Positions 9,004 through 17,768 of a DNA stretch of 64,000 bases are shown here, piece by piece (position 1 is the first letter of the stretch; every line of letters starts with the position of its first letter). The DNA comes from Actinacidiphila fildesensis. GTDB lineage: Bacteria; Actinomycetota; Actinomycetes; Streptomycetales; Streptomycetaceae. The position numbers and the translations under genes are program-made. Under the pieces are notes generated by a model that ran no database searches, was not told the origin of the DNA, and was given only the letters and a program-made list of their open reading frames with translations. The stretch lies in NCBI RefSeq assembly GCF_042652185.1, contig NZ_JBHSIX010000013.1; one strand, written 5' to 3'.

Positions 9004-9059
9004 TACGGGCCGCACGCGCGGCCGTTCCGATGGCAGATCTCCAGGCCCGCGGCCGGGCA

Positions 9060-9478
9060 TCAGCCGATCTGGCCGGTGTCCTTCAAGGTGCCCCACCCGT
9101 GCCAGCGGTCGATCTCGATCCATGCGCTGAATCGGCGGCGGTCCCGCCGGGGGTAGGGCTTGCCGAGGTACTGCTGGGACAACCGGTCGATGTCGACCAG
9201 GTCCTTGTCCTCGCGCAGTTCGGCGACGCGGCCGATGATGCTGATGTGGGTGTACCAGCTGCTCTCGTCGAGCACGGTGATCGTCACCCGCGGATCGTTG
9301 CGCACATGCTCCAGCCGTTTGCGGCCTCATCCATGTTGACCAGTACCCGGCCGTCGTACCAGAGCTACCAGGTGGCCGTGGACACGGGCTGGCCGTCCGA
9401 CCGCAGAGTCGTGACGACGGCCGAATTGGCCTTCGTCAACATCGCGACTGCATCGTCGGGAAGCGGCGGTTTCGACAT
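9060..9478 (-). pseudogene. PPOX-class flavin/F420-dependent oxidoreductase, broken
   Basis: The reading starts at ATG 9478 with GGAGGG upstream and gives a normal PPOX N-terminus (LPDDAVAMLTKANSAVVTTL). At codon 38 a TAG (9365-9367) replaces the Tyr expected in the WYLWYDGRVLVN motif. A few codons later the frame changes. Adding one base near 9330 would join the upstream piece to the downstream frame that reads NDPRVTITVLDESSWYTHISI and ends at 9060. Both halves are clear PPOX/pyridoxamine-oxidase-like sequence of about 135 residues in all. Two independent lesions argue for true decay, although the frameshift alone could be a sequencing error. Confidence 0.85.
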
Positions 9479-9788
9479 CGGACACCCTCCGTCACGCCTT
9501 GCTCATTGCACCGGGCTGTTTCCCGCTCGCAGGACTTGAGTTTTCTCCATTGCGTGACGCCGCGCCACCGCACCGGACGGGCGCCGGGGTTGCCTGCGTC
9601 GCGCCTGGCCGCACGGGGAGCGGCCGCCGTACGGGACGAAGCAGCCGTACGGGACGAAGCAGCCGCCGAGCGCTACAGCCGCCCGGGTGGTTGTCCTCAG
9701 CTCGACGGGAACGTACATGGCGCAACGGGCTGCGATCATGATGATCACCCGCTGGCGACAGGCCTTCGTGGCCGACAAGGAGCAGACG
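9479..9788. other. intergenic region between PPOX pseudogene and aldo/keto reductase
   Basis: About 310 bases of divergent spacer. It holds the PPOX RBS at its left edge and the 18-bp tandem duplication at 9627-9662. No further gene or clear promoter was seen. Confidence 0.5.
9627..9662. repeat. tandem duplication of an 18-bp unit
   Basis: CCGTACGGGACGAAGCAG occurs twice back to back and a third copy begins with CCG. It lies in the noncoding stretch upstream of the aldo/keto reductase gene. The unit is a multiple of three, but no coding frame through it is convincing. Confidence 0.8.
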
Positions 9789-10622
9789 ATGGCACAGGCT
9801 CGGACCGTGACGTTTCCCTCCGGCGTCCGGGTGCCCGCCCTCGGGCAGGGCACGTGGCGCATGGGGGACGATCCCGCACGGCGTGCCGAGGAGATCGCCG
9901 CCCTCCGGCGGGGCCTCGACCTCGGGCTGACGGTGATCGACACGGCGGAGATGTACGGAAGCGGCGCCGCCGAGGAATTGGTCGGCGAGGCGATTCGCGG
10001 CCGAAGGGACGAGGCCTTCCTCGTCAGCAAGGTGTTGCCGTCCCATGCCGACAGAAAGGGCACGGTCGACGCCTGCCATGCGAGCCTGCGCCGTCTGGGG
10101 ACGGACAGAATCGATCTCTACCTGCTGCACTGGCGGGGCGGCATCCCCCTCCACGAGACCGTCGAGGCCCTGGAATCACTGGTCTCGGAAGGCAGCATTG
10201 GCGCCTGGGGTGTGAGCAACCTGGACGTCGACGACCTCACGGAGCTGCCCGACGGCGCCCTGCCGCAGACCGATCAGGTGCTCTACAACCTCTCCCGGCG
10301 CGGCCCGGAGTTCGATCTGTTCCCCTACTGCCGGGAACGCTCCATCCCGATCATCGCCTACTCCCCCGTGGAACAGGGCCGTCTACTGGGCCACAAGGCC
10401 CTGCAAACCGTCGCCGCCGCCCATGGAAAGTCCCCGGTCCAGGTGGCGCTGGCCTGGGTGCTGCGCCAGGACGACGTCATCGCCATCCCCAAGGCCTCCA
10501 CCGCCGCCCACGTCGAGGAGAACCACGCGTCCCTCGACCTCCACCTGACGGACGACGACCTCCGCACCCTCGACAAGGCCTTCCCGCCCCCAGCGCGCGA
10601 ACAGCCCCTCGAGATGCTGTGA
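9789..10622 (+). CDS. aldo/keto reductase
   Basis: A 277-residue NADPH-dependent carbonyl reductase of the AKR superfamily. All four catalytic residues can be placed: Asp51 and Tyr56 in IDTAEMYGSG, Lys81 in VSKVLP, and His114 in LLHWRGG. The cofactor end AIPKASTAAHVEEN is also typical. The frame stays open for 34 codons upstream, but ATG 9789 has AAGGAG at proper spacing. The gene is alone on its strand beside the broken PPOX gene. Substrate unknown; the sequence type is close to the 2,5-diketogluconate/aldehyde reductase group. Confidence 0.92.
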   Translation: MAQARTVTFPSGVRVPALGQGTWRMGDDPARRAEEIAALRRGLDLGLTVIDTAEMYGSGAAEELVGEAIRGRRDEAFLVSKVLPSHADRKGTVDACHASLRRLGTDRIDLYLLHWRGGIPLHETVEALESLVSEGSIGAWGVSNLDVDDLTELPDGALPQTDQVLYNLSRRGPEFDLFPYCRERSIPIIAYSPVEQGRLLGHKALQTVAAAHGKSPVQVALAWVLRQDDVIAIPKASTAAHVEENHASLDLHLTDDDLRTLDKAFPPPAREQPLEML

Positions 10623-10916
10623 CCCGCGCGGCTCCCTCGCGCCGGATGGCCAACCGTCCACCGGTCGACTCCGCCAAAGCCTGGCACTCCCCCGCAGACC
10701 AACCCACTGTGCACCGACCGCTCGCAGCAATGCGGCTTGCCCTGCCTTAAGGGCGAGTTGCTGTTGCTGGGCTTTCGAAGGGGGAAGGCCTGGCGTAAAT
10801 CGGCGGGGGTCGTCATCATGGGGAACGAGGGAACACCCCGGGGGGCCGACGACGCGGACCGTCGAATCCGGGCCGGCGCCTCAGCGCCAGGGGGTCCCGG
10901 AGAACGGATCCCTCCC

Positions 10917-11102
10917 ATGGACCTGATCCTCCTCACCGTAGACGGCCTCCTCGGCGTCCTCGCCTCCGCGCTCGCCCTGTCAGGGGAGATTGTTCGCGCA
11001 CGACAGCGCGCAGCGACAGACCTGCGGCCCAACCGCCCTCAGGGATACGTTCAACTCCCGCCGGCCTGCGACTGCGACTGCGCCAGGCGGGATCAGTACT
11101 GA
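10917..11102 (+). CDS. possible small membrane peptide
   Basis: A 61-residue frame starting MDLILLTVDGLLGVLASALAL, so one N-terminal hydrophobic helix, then a polar tail with a Cys-Asp-Cys-Asp-Cys run. A GGAGAA about 13 bases before the ATG is a weak RBS. I recognise no family. It could be real or a chance frame upstream of the LRV remnant. Confidence 0.3.
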   Translation: MDLILLTVDGLLGVLASALALSGEIVRARQRAATDLRPNRPQGYVQLPPACDCDCARRDQY

Positions 11103-11119
11103 CTCCAGCGGACGACACC

Positions 11120-11331
11120 ACCGGGTTTCCGGCGATCTCATTGCGCGGCTCGCCACACACGAAGACCCCGATGTGCGACTCGCAGTCTCCGCCCGCCCGG
11201 GACTCTCGGAACGAGAGCGCGCCGCGATCGACTGGACGGTTGGTCCCGAGAACCGGCTGGGCATCCTGCGGTGGCTGCCGGGGCTTCCCCGTCAGCCGGA
11301 TGCTGCCGCTACGGCCGTCCCGTACCGGTGA
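11120..11331 (+). pseudogene. fragment of an LRV (leucine-rich repeat variant) protein
   Basis: One frame reads DLIARLATHEDPDVRLAVSA, then PGLSERERAAID and ENRLGILRWL. This is the characteristic last repeat and tail of Streptomyces LRV repeat proteins, which are normally several hundred residues long. Here only about 55 residues remain. Upstream sequence in any frame lacks further repeats and no start codon with an RBS precedes it. The 3' end overlaps the end of the convergent HEAT-repeat gene. I take it as a remnant of a deleted gene. Confidence 0.5.
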
Positions 11332-12892
11332 GAAGGAAGCGGATGATCCTGACGTCCTCGTCGTCGCCGGAGGTGGCCGCGTCGTGCAGCAGGCCGAGAA
11401 GGCTCTGTCGCTGCTCGTCCGTGGGCCGGCTGTGGGCTGCTGCGGCCGAGGTGGCCCAGGCTCGGACGTCGCGGTGTGCTGCGGCAGCCAGGGCGGGGTC
11501 GGCGTCGTGAAGCAGCCGCAGGTTCAATTCCAGCCGGTCCCAGGTGCCTGCGGCCCGGATGATCCGGGCTGCCTGAGCCCGGAGCGGGGCCGGGCGCCCA
11601 GGGGCGAGCAGGTCGTTGAGACGCTGCCGGGGGACGGTGGCGGCCGCCGCCTCCAACAGGGTGGCGGCGGTCCGCTGGACTCGGGCGGCAGGGTCGCGGT
11701 CCATGACGGCGAGGAGTTCCGCGGCGGTGACCGCGGGGGGCCGCATCGTGCCGAGCACGCGGAGAACGGCCGCGCGTACGCCCGGGCGCCGATGGGTCAG
11801 CTGCGGGCGCAAGAGATCGGCGGCCTGGGGGCCGGTGACGTCACCGCATTCCGCCAGGCCGGCGATAGCGCCGGGCGTGATCTCACCGGCCGGGCGGGCA
11901 AGGCGGGCACGGCAGGCAGGCGCGGGGTCCTGGCCGTGGCTGCGCAGAACCCAGCGCGCGATCTCACGCACCTGCCTGGAGCGGTCCGCGGTGAACGGTT
12001 CGGCCAGGTCGGGGCGCTGGGCCCGGCGCAGCACGGTGACGGCGACGGCCCGCACCGCCGACACCCGGGAGGCGAGCAATCGGCGAAGCACGGTCTCTGC
12101 CTGCGCGGTGGCCGGCGTATCGGGCCCGGGCGGGACGAAAGAGCGGAGGAGTTGTTCGGCCGCGTGCCGGGCCACGACGGCATCGGGGTCGGAGCCGGCA
12201 AGCGCCAGCAGCTGCGCCGTCTCGCACCGGTCGAGGTCGACCGCCGCGCTCAGGGCGCGCCGACGAACCCGGTGATCGGGATCCGTGAGCAGTCCACTCC
12301 ACACCTCCGGGGCCGCGCCGCCAAGGCAGGCGGCCACGATACGAACGGCGTCCTCACCTCGCTGACGCCCCTCGCACGACCACGCCATGACCGCCGCTTG
12401 AACGAGCTCAGCAGGCCCGGAGCTCGCCAGCACGTCGGTGAGCGCCGCCTGGGCGGCGACCCGCACCGGCGCGGCCCAGTCCGAGCAGCGCACCACCAGC
12501 AGTGGGATCAGAGCGCGCGCCCCGAGCGGGAGAGTTTCCTGGGCGAGGGCACGCTGGCGGGTGCGACCGTCGGCGGCGCAGACCGCCAGCGCCCAGTCCC
12601 AGGCCGGAGACAGCTCCTGACTATCCGGCGCCGTCGAGCCCGTGGACGGAGCCGTGGATGCCGGCGCGGTGGCGCCCAGCAGCGACCGACGGACATGGCG
12701 TGCGTGCTCGTCGAAGGCACTCCACCAGTGTGGTCCCGTCGCACGGAACTCGGCGCTGTCGGCCAACTCGTGCAGGACTCGGATCAGTTCGGCACCGCGA
12801 TGCGCCAAGGGGTAGTGCAGCTCGTTGAGCAGGAGCAGCGCCGCCGCAGATCGCGTGATGGTTTGGGCGTCGGCATCGGCTTCGGCAGTCAT
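11309..12892 (-). CDS. HEAT-repeat protein
   Basis: A 527-residue helical-repeat protein built of degenerate HEAT/ARM-like units (for example LLTDPDHRVRRRALSAAVDL, LLRPQLTHRRPGVRAAVLRV and LLAVMDRDPAARVQRTAATL), each about 35-40 residues. Such solenoids act as protein-protein scaffolds. There is no signal peptide or membrane segment, so it should be cytoplasmic. The ATG at 12892 is preceded by GAGGAG. The first 14 codons of the longer frame are rejected for lack of an RBS. Its partner is unknown. The LRV fragment at its 3' end suggests this spot once held two repeat-protein genes facing each other. Confidence 0.75.
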   Translation of the reverse strand: MTAEADADAQTITRSAAALLLLNELHYPLAHRGAELIRVLHELADSAEFRATGPHWWSAFDEHARHVRRSLLGATAPASTAPSTGSTAPDSQELSPAWDWALAVCAADGRTRQRALAQETLPLGARALIPLLVVRCSDWAAPVRVAAQAALTDVLASSGPAELVQAAVMAWSCEGRQRGEDAVRIVAACLGGAAPEVWSGLLTDPDHRVRRRALSAAVDLDRCETAQLLALAGSDPDAVVARHAAEQLLRSFVPPGPDTPATAQAETVLRRLLASRVSAVRAVAVTVLRRAQRPDLAEPFTADRSRQVREIARWVLRSHGQDPAPACRARLARPAGEITPGAIAGLAECGDVTGPQAADLLRPQLTHRRPGVRAAVLRVLGTMRPPAVTAAELLAVMDRDPAARVQRTAATLLEAAAATVPRQRLNDLLAPGRPAPLRAQAARIIRAAGTWDRLELNLRLLHDADPALAAAAHRDVRAWATSAAAAHSRPTDEQRQSLLGLLHDAATSGDDEDVRIIRFLLTGTGRP

Positions 12893-13027
12893 CGGGGCGT
12901 CTCCTCGCAGCGGCACACCGAGGGTCGGCGACACGGTGGCGACCCGACCGTAGCGCGCTCCGGCGTGACCTGACCAGCGCTTTTGTCCGGCCTTCAGCTC
13001 TTCAACAGAGCCCTTTGACGCGCCACT

Positions 13028-13741
13028 TCAGCCGAGCAGTCGGCAATCCAGTGCCCGCTCGCCGGCTCCGTCTTCCCCGTCGGGCTCTACCCGGTACAGG
13101 TTGGCCCCCGCAGTCCGGGTCACCACCTCTGTCAGGAGACCGTCGGTGAAGAGAGCACCCACGCCGTCCTCCAGCGCCCACCCGGCAGGCAGCGCGCCGA
13201 CTGCCACGGCTGCACGGTAGGAGGGACGGCGGCCCGGTTCGCTGTCATAGTGCGGGCATACCGAGCCGGGCAGCAGGCCCAACCCGTCCGGCAGGAACGT
13301 CAGGGGCCCGAAGGAGTCGGTGTGCGAGCCCTCGGCCCAGCAGTTGGCCCCGGCGCTGATACCGCACAGAAGCGTCCCGCGGCCGTAGGCCTCACGCAGC
13401 AGCCGGTCCACCCCGTGTGCGCGCCAGACCGCCAGGAGATTCGCGGTGTTGCCGCCGCCGACGTACACGACGTCTTGAGCGAGCAGGAAGGTTCGCAGAG
13501 CGTCGTCGTCGAGCTCACGCTGGAACAACGGCAGGACGGAGGGTTCGCACGAGCGTGACCGGAACGCGTCGAGAAAGCGCTCGATGTAGGCGGAGGCGTC
13601 CCCTCTGGCCGTGGGGACGAAGCACACCTGTGGCCGAGGGGTACGCGCGTGGCTCAGCACCCAGTCGTCCAACAGCCCGTCGTCGTCGGTGGAGAAGCCG
13701 CCCCCGAGGAGGGCCAGACGGCGAGCGGGGACGACGGCCAC
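13028..13741 (-). CDS. peptidase E-like (S51 family) serine peptidase
   Basis: A 237-residue cytoplasmic protein of the class I glutamine-amidotransferase-like fold. The nucleophile elbow CGISAGANCW places the catalytic Ser at 129. GGGNTANLL at 95-103 and an LPDGLGLLPGSVCPHYDSE region carrying the likely His match peptidase E. S51 enzymes cleave N-terminal Asp dipeptides or process cyanophycin. The start is GTG 13741 with GAGGAG upstream. The gene stands alone between two other minus-strand genes with no overlap. Confidence 0.85.
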   Translation of the reverse strand: MAVVPARRLALLGGGFSTDDDGLLDDWVLSHARTPRPQVCFVPTARGDASAYIERFLDAFRSRSCEPSVLPLFQRELDDDALRTFLLAQDVVYVGGGNTANLLAVWRAHGVDRLLREAYGRGTLLCGISAGANCWAEGSHTDSFGPLTFLPDGLGLLPGSVCPHYDSEPGRRPSYRAAVAVGALPAGWALEDGVGALFTDGLLTEVVTRTAGANLYRVEPDGEDGAGERALDCRLLG

Positions 13742-13806
13742 GGAAGCTACTCCTCAGCAGAAGGACAGGCGGGAGAGCAAGTGCCGCGAACGGGCATGCT
13801 CGGCGA

Positions 13807-14844
13807 TCAGGGGGCGAGCTTAATGCCGGCGGTGATCGGGAGATGGTCGCTGCCCGTGGCGGGCAGGGTACGGACGTCGGTGACGGTCGCCGAGCGGGTC
13901 ATGATCTGGTCGATCCGGGAAACGGGGAAGGCAGCAGGCCAGCTGAAGGCGAAGTCCCGGGGCGGCAGATTCATGTGCGCCGTGAGTGGGGCCAACCCGC
14001 GATCGTCCACCGTTGCGTTGAGGTCACCCAGCAGGATCACCGTGTTCAGCTCCTCGGCGGCGAGGGCCACGCCCAGCAGCTCGGCGCTTTCGTCCCGATA
14101 GACGGAATCGAAGCCGTTCAGCCGGACGCGGACCGACGGCAGATGGGCGACGTAGACCGCGATCTCGCCCCACGGCGTCCGCACGCTGGACCGCAGCCCC
14201 CGGCTCCAGCTCGCGTCGATCCCCTTCGGTTTGATGTCCAACACGCGCACGTCCGTCAGCGGGTACTTCGACCAGAGACCGACGCTGCCTTGGACTGCGT
14301 GATAGGCGTATGCGGATGCCAGTGCGCTCTCGTAGCGCGGCAGCGCGGCGGGTGTCAGCTCTTCCAGGGCGATGAGTTCCGGCCGGGCGTCCGTCAGAGC
14401 TTTCGCGGTGCCGGCCGGATCGGCGTTCTCGTCACTGACGTTGTGCTGGAGCACCGTCATGTCGTGTGCGCCGCGCACCCCGGGAAGGAACGGCCCGCCG
14501 AACAGCTGTGCCCAGACGGCAATGGGGAGCGACAGGGCCACCAGCGCGGTCGCGGAGCGGCGCAGCAGGGCCAGGAGAAGCAGTATCGGGACGGCCAGGC
14601 CGAGCCAGGGCAGGAACGCCTCCAACAGACTTCCCAGGTGGCCGATGGTGTTGGGGACGGCGGCATGGAAGGCCATCAGCCCGGAGACCAGCACGGCAAG
14701 CGCTGCGAGAACCCGTCCACGCGCCCAGGAGGACCGGCCCTTGGCATCCTTGTCCCATCGCCACCACCCGGGCCCCACGGTCTGCGATTTCGACGCCACG
14801 CTGCCCTTTGCCCGCCTGGTCAGCCAGTGTTTGCCGTCCGTCAT
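13807..14844 (-). CDS. membrane-anchored endonuclease/exonuclease/phosphatase (EEP) family protein
   Basis: A 345-residue protein with a polar N-terminus, three predicted membrane helices between about residues 45 and 118, and an EEP domain after that. Catalytic motifs of the family are visible: QHNVS (Asn135), LEEL (Glu161), GDLNA and a C-terminal SDHLP. The catalytic domain probably faces outward after the third helix (inference). Relatives are annotated as vancomycin-resistance VanJ-like or DNase-like proteins; the helix-plus-EEP layout fits the VanJ-like group, which acts on undecaprenyl pyrophosphate-type lipids. The ATG at 14844 has AGGA upstream; earlier in-frame codons lack an RBS. 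Confidence 0.8.
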   Translation of the reverse strand: MTDGKHWLTRRAKGSVASKSQTVGPGWWRWDKDAKGRSSWARGRVLAALAVLVSGLMAFHAAVPNTIGHLGSLLEAFLPWLGLAVPILLLLALLRRSATALVALSLPIAVWAQLFGGPFLPGVRGAHDMTVLQHNVSDENADPAGTAKALTDARPELIALEELTPAALPRYESALASAYAYHAVQGSVGLWSKYPLTDVRVLDIKPKGIDASWSRGLRSSVRTPWGEIAVYVAHLPSVRVRLNGFDSVYRDESAELLGVALAAEELNTVILLGDLNATVDDRGLAPLTAHMNLPPRDFAFSWPAAFPVSRIDQIMTRSATVTDVRTLPATGSDHLPITAGIKLAP

Positions 14845-15182
14845 GTGCACATCCTGCTCAACCGGTGGAATACGGGTTCGTGGGCCCCTGGGCTCACTGG
14901 TCCGGACTCTCCTCAACTACGTCCGGTTCCGACGGCCCGCGGAGCCGGGAAGTCCCAGGACTGCGCGCGCGAGCACCCCGTGCCACGGACGAGTGACGTC
15001 GTCGGCTTCCGAGAGCAGCCGGGCGCGCGCTTCGGGATCATGGTTGGGCTGATCACGACGAAGCTCGCCGGTAGATGTCGGAAACGACGGAAGGAAGGCC
15101 CAGATGCACGAGGTCCGCCTTTGACCACGATGAATACAACAGACCGAATCCCGTCCGCTTTCCGCTTGACCGGACCAGGACT
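14845..15182. other. divergent intergenic region before the flavin monooxygenase
   Basis: About 340 bases. It contains a short frame (ATG 15130 to TGA 15186) whose stop overlaps the GTG chosen for the monooxygenase, which could act as a leader peptide. AAGGAAGG at 15091-15098 stands before ATG 15104, which opens only six codons. No other gene is visible. Confidence 0.4.
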
Positions 15183-16742
15183 GTGATCCCGGCGCAGGCC
15201 ACGCGACCTGCCAAGGACGTACGCGTCGTGGTCGTCGGAGCGGGGTTCTCCGGTATCGGGGCCGCCATCCGGCTGCGCGAGGCCGGGTTCCGCGATGTGG
15301 TCATTCTGGAGAAGGCGTCGCAACTCGGCGGCACATGGCGGGAGAACACCTATCCGGGTTGCGCCTGTGATGTGCCCTCGACGCTCTACAGCTACTCGTT
15401 CACCCCGGATACCGCGTGGAGCAGGGTCTTCGCCGGGCAGCCGGAGATCCACGCCTACTTACGGACGACGGCCGAGCGGTACGGGCTCGGCGATGCCCTG
15501 CGCTGCGGGGTGCATGTGCGGGGCGCCCGGTGGGATGCGGCGGCTGGGCGCTGGCTACTGGAGACGAGCGACGGGCCCTACAGCGCGGCGGTACTGGTCC
15601 TGGCCACCGGACCGTGGCACGTACCACGTCACCTGGACGTCCCCGGGATCGAGGACTTCACAGGGCCCGTGCTCCATACCGCCCAGTGGGACCACGGCGT
15701 CGACCTGACCGGGCGGCGTGTGGCCGTGGTCGGGAGTGGTGCCTCCGCGGTCCAGGTCGTCCCGGCCATCGCGGGCCGGGCGGCGACCGTGCACCTCTTC
15801 CAGCGGACCGCGCAGTGGGTGCTGCCCAAGCCAGACCTTCCGGTACCCGCGGTGTTCAACAGGTTGCTGAACCGCCTACCCGGTGCCCGTGCCACCTTGC
15901 GCGCCGGGCAGTACGCACTACAGGAAGGCTTCGGCTATGCCTTCCGTCACCCACCGATCGCCCGCCTCATCGAGTCGGGAGCCCGCGCGCATCTGCGGCT
16001 CGCGGTCCGTGACCAGAGCCTGCGCCAGTCGCTCACCCCGGACTACCGGCTGGGCTGCAAGCGTCTTCTGACCTCCAGCACTTTCTACCGCGCCCTGGCC
16101 GAGCCGCATGTCCGCCTGCATCCCACCGCTGAGACGGCCGTACGCGGGGACGAGATCGTCGGCGCCGACGGCACCGTGACCAAGGCCGACGTTCTCATCA
16201 CGGCGACGGGCTTCCGCATCGGTGAACTGCCGCTGGCCCGGAGCCTGTACGGCACGGGCGGCCGGACTCTGCACGAGACCTGGGACGGCGAACCACAAGC
16301 GCATCTGGGCACCACCGTCAGCGGCTTCCCCAATCTCTTCCTGCTTCTGGGCCCGAACCTGCTCGGCGGCTCCACCTCCGCGATCACCGTCCTGGAAGCC
16401 CAGCTGACGTACCTCACCGCCGCCCTGGCCCACCTCGACCAAAACGGCCACCGAGTCCTGGAGGTCCGGCCGGCCGCGCAGGCCGCACACAACACAGCGG
16501 TGCAAGAGGCCTTGCAGACCACCGTGTACAACTCCGGCGGCTGCACCAGCTACTACTTCAGCCCCAGCGGACGGAACACCTTCGCCTGGCCATGGTCCAC
16601 CGGACGACTCACCCGCCAACTGAGCCGCTTCGACACCGATTCCTACATCTGCCACACCCCAGCCGACCCCACTCCCGTACTCGCCCCTACGGCGCCGCGG
16701 CACGACGACCATCCTGCTCCCGCGAAGGGAGAGCGGGCATGA
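15183..16742 (+). CDS. flavin-containing monooxygenase, Baeyer-Villiger type, with a TTA codon
   Basis: A 519-residue FAD- and NADPH-dependent enzyme that inserts oxygen into ketones or aldehydes. The FAD-binding GAGFSG is near residue 18 and the NADPH-binding GSGASA near residue 180. Between them FTGPVLHTAQWD matches the Baeyer-Villiger fingerprint FxGxxxHxxxW[P/D]. Codon 93 is TTA (15459-15461), so in Streptomyces translation would depend on the bldA tRNA and be developmentally timed. The start is uncertain: GTG 15183 has a close AGGA, and an in-frame ATG at 15075 would add 36 residues. The stop overlaps an ATG (ATGA) of a short frame that soon runs into the convergent gene. Confidence 0.88.
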   Translation: MIPAQATRPAKDVRVVVVGAGFSGIGAAIRLREAGFRDVVILEKASQLGGTWRENTYPGCACDVPSTLYSYSFTPDTAWSRVFAGQPEIHAYLRTTAERYGLGDALRCGVHVRGARWDAAAGRWLLETSDGPYSAAVLVLATGPWHVPRHLDVPGIEDFTGPVLHTAQWDHGVDLTGRRVAVVGSGASAVQVVPAIAGRAATVHLFQRTAQWVLPKPDLPVPAVFNRLLNRLPGARATLRAGQYALQEGFGYAFRHPPIARLIESGARAHLRLAVRDQSLRQSLTPDYRLGCKRLLTSSTFYRALAEPHVRLHPTAETAVRGDEIVGADGTVTKADVLITATGFRIGELPLARSLYGTGGRTLHETWDGEPQAHLGTTVSGFPNLFLLLGPNLLGGSTSAITVLEAQLTYLTAALAHLDQNGHRVLEVRPAAQAAHNTAVQEALQTTVYNSGGCTSYYFSPSGRNTFAWPWSTGRLTRQLSRFDTDSYICHTPADPTPVLAPTAPRHDDHPAPAKGERA

Positions 16743-16830
16743 CGCCAGAACCCGCCGACGGCGCCGTCCGGTCCCTGCAGCCGCGCTCTCAGCCCCGGCC
16801 CAGGGCTGCGCGCCATTCGTCCGCCGGTTC

Positions 16831-17730
16831 TCACTCCGACGGCGCCGCGGTGATCCGCTTCTCGAACCAGTGGTCGGCGTAGGGCTCGTCGTTGAAGGGG
16901 GCGACCTCTTCGAAGCCGCAGGAGTGGTACAGGGCGATCGCGGCGCTGAGTGCCTTGTTGGTGTCCAGGCGCAGGGCGTCGCGGCCGTGCTCGGTGGCTC
17001 GGGCCTCCAGTTCGGTCAGGAATCGGCGGCCGAGGCCGAGTCGGCGGGCTTGGGGGGCCACCCACATGCGTTTGATCTCGGCGGGGGCGCCGGGCGGCAG
17101 TTTCAGGCCGGCGCAGCCGACGGGGTCGCCGTGCAGCCGGGCGACCAGGAACAGGCCGTACGGTGACTGGAGTTCACCCGCGTCGGGCAGCAGGCTGCGT
17201 GCCGGGTCGAAGCCCGTTTCGAAGCGCTCCTGCAATTCGGTGAAGTAGGACCGCAGGCAGTGCTGCGCGTCGGGGTGATCCGGGTCGATGACGGTCAGCG
17301 TGACCGTTGCGGCGGTCAGCAGCCGGTCGACCTCGGTCATGGCGGCGACCAGCCGGGCCCGCTGGGTGCTGTTGAGCGGCTCCAGCAGGGAGCCGGCCAG
17401 CTCGTCGCTGCGGGAATCGAGCAGGGCGTGCTCCTCGCGGCCCGCGTCGGTGAGCCGGACGGTGCGCACCCGCCTGTCGTGCGGCTGCGGCTCCACCGTC
17501 ACCAGGCCGTCGGTCTCCAGCGAGCGCAGCAGCCGGCTGACATAGCCGGAGTCGAGCCCGAGGCGCTCCCGCAGCCGCCGGACGTCCTGCCCCTGCTCAC
17601 CGATCTCCCAGAGGAGCCGGGCCTCGCCGATGGGCCGGTCGCGGCCCAGATAGCGGTCGTGGAGCACGCCCACGCGCTCGGTGACGGTGCGGTTGAACCG
17701 CCGCACCTGGTCGATCTGCTCCCCATCCAT
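16831..17730 (-). CDS. MarR-GNAT fusion: winged-helix domain plus N-acetyltransferase
   Basis: A 299-residue two-domain protein. Residues 1-140 are a MarR-type winged helix (VRRLRERLGLDSGYVSRLLR, then HDRRVRTVRLTDAGR for the wing). Residues 150-295 are a GNAT acetyltransferase with the acetyl-CoA loop at PQARRLGLGRRFL. The fusion could couple acetylation or acetyl-CoA binding to DNA binding. The ATG at 17730 directly abuts a perfect inverted repeat, leaving no room for a normal RBS, so the mRNA may be leaderless and the gene autoregulated. The arrangement is known in actinomycetes; substrates are not known. Confidence 0.88.
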   Translation of the reverse strand: MDGEQIDQVRRFNRTVTERVGVLHDRYLGRDRPIGEARLLWEIGEQGQDVRRLRERLGLDSGYVSRLLRSLETDGLVTVEPQPHDRRVRTVRLTDAGREEHALLDSRSDELAGSLLEPLNSTQRARLVAAMTEVDRLLTAATVTLTVIDPDHPDAQHCLRSYFTELQERFETGFDPARSLLPDAGELQSPYGLFLVARLHGDPVGCAGLKLPPGAPAEIKRMWVAPQARRLGLGRRFLTELEARATEHGRDALRLDTNKALSAAIALYHSCGFEEVAPFNDEPYADHWFEKRITAAPSE

Positions 17731-17750
17731 TCTCTGACTTTAGTCAGAGA
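17731..17750. promoter_or_regulatory. 20-bp operator abutting the MarR-GNAT start codon
   Basis: TCTCTGACTTTAGTCAGAGA has perfect 9-base arms around TT. It begins one base after the ATG of the MarR-GNAT gene. A -10-like TAAAGT lies inside it on the minus strand. This strongly suggests autorepression by promoter or start-site occlusion (inference). Confidence 0.7.
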
Positions 17751-17768
17751 ACCCGCATGACGTCAGAG

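Noticed and set aside
14850..15186. Upstream frames as an alternative start of the flavin monooxygenase at 15075
   Set aside because: The ATG at 15075 has no good RBS. It remains possible and is noted in the gene entry, but the GTG at 15183 begins close to the FAD motif as in the family.
16739..16882. Short frame whose ATG overlaps the monooxygenase stop (ATGA)
   Set aside because: It gives only 47 residues of Arg/Ser/Pro-rich sequence and runs into the end of the convergent MarR-GNAT gene. It may be the stub of a lost downstream gene, but there is no family evidence.
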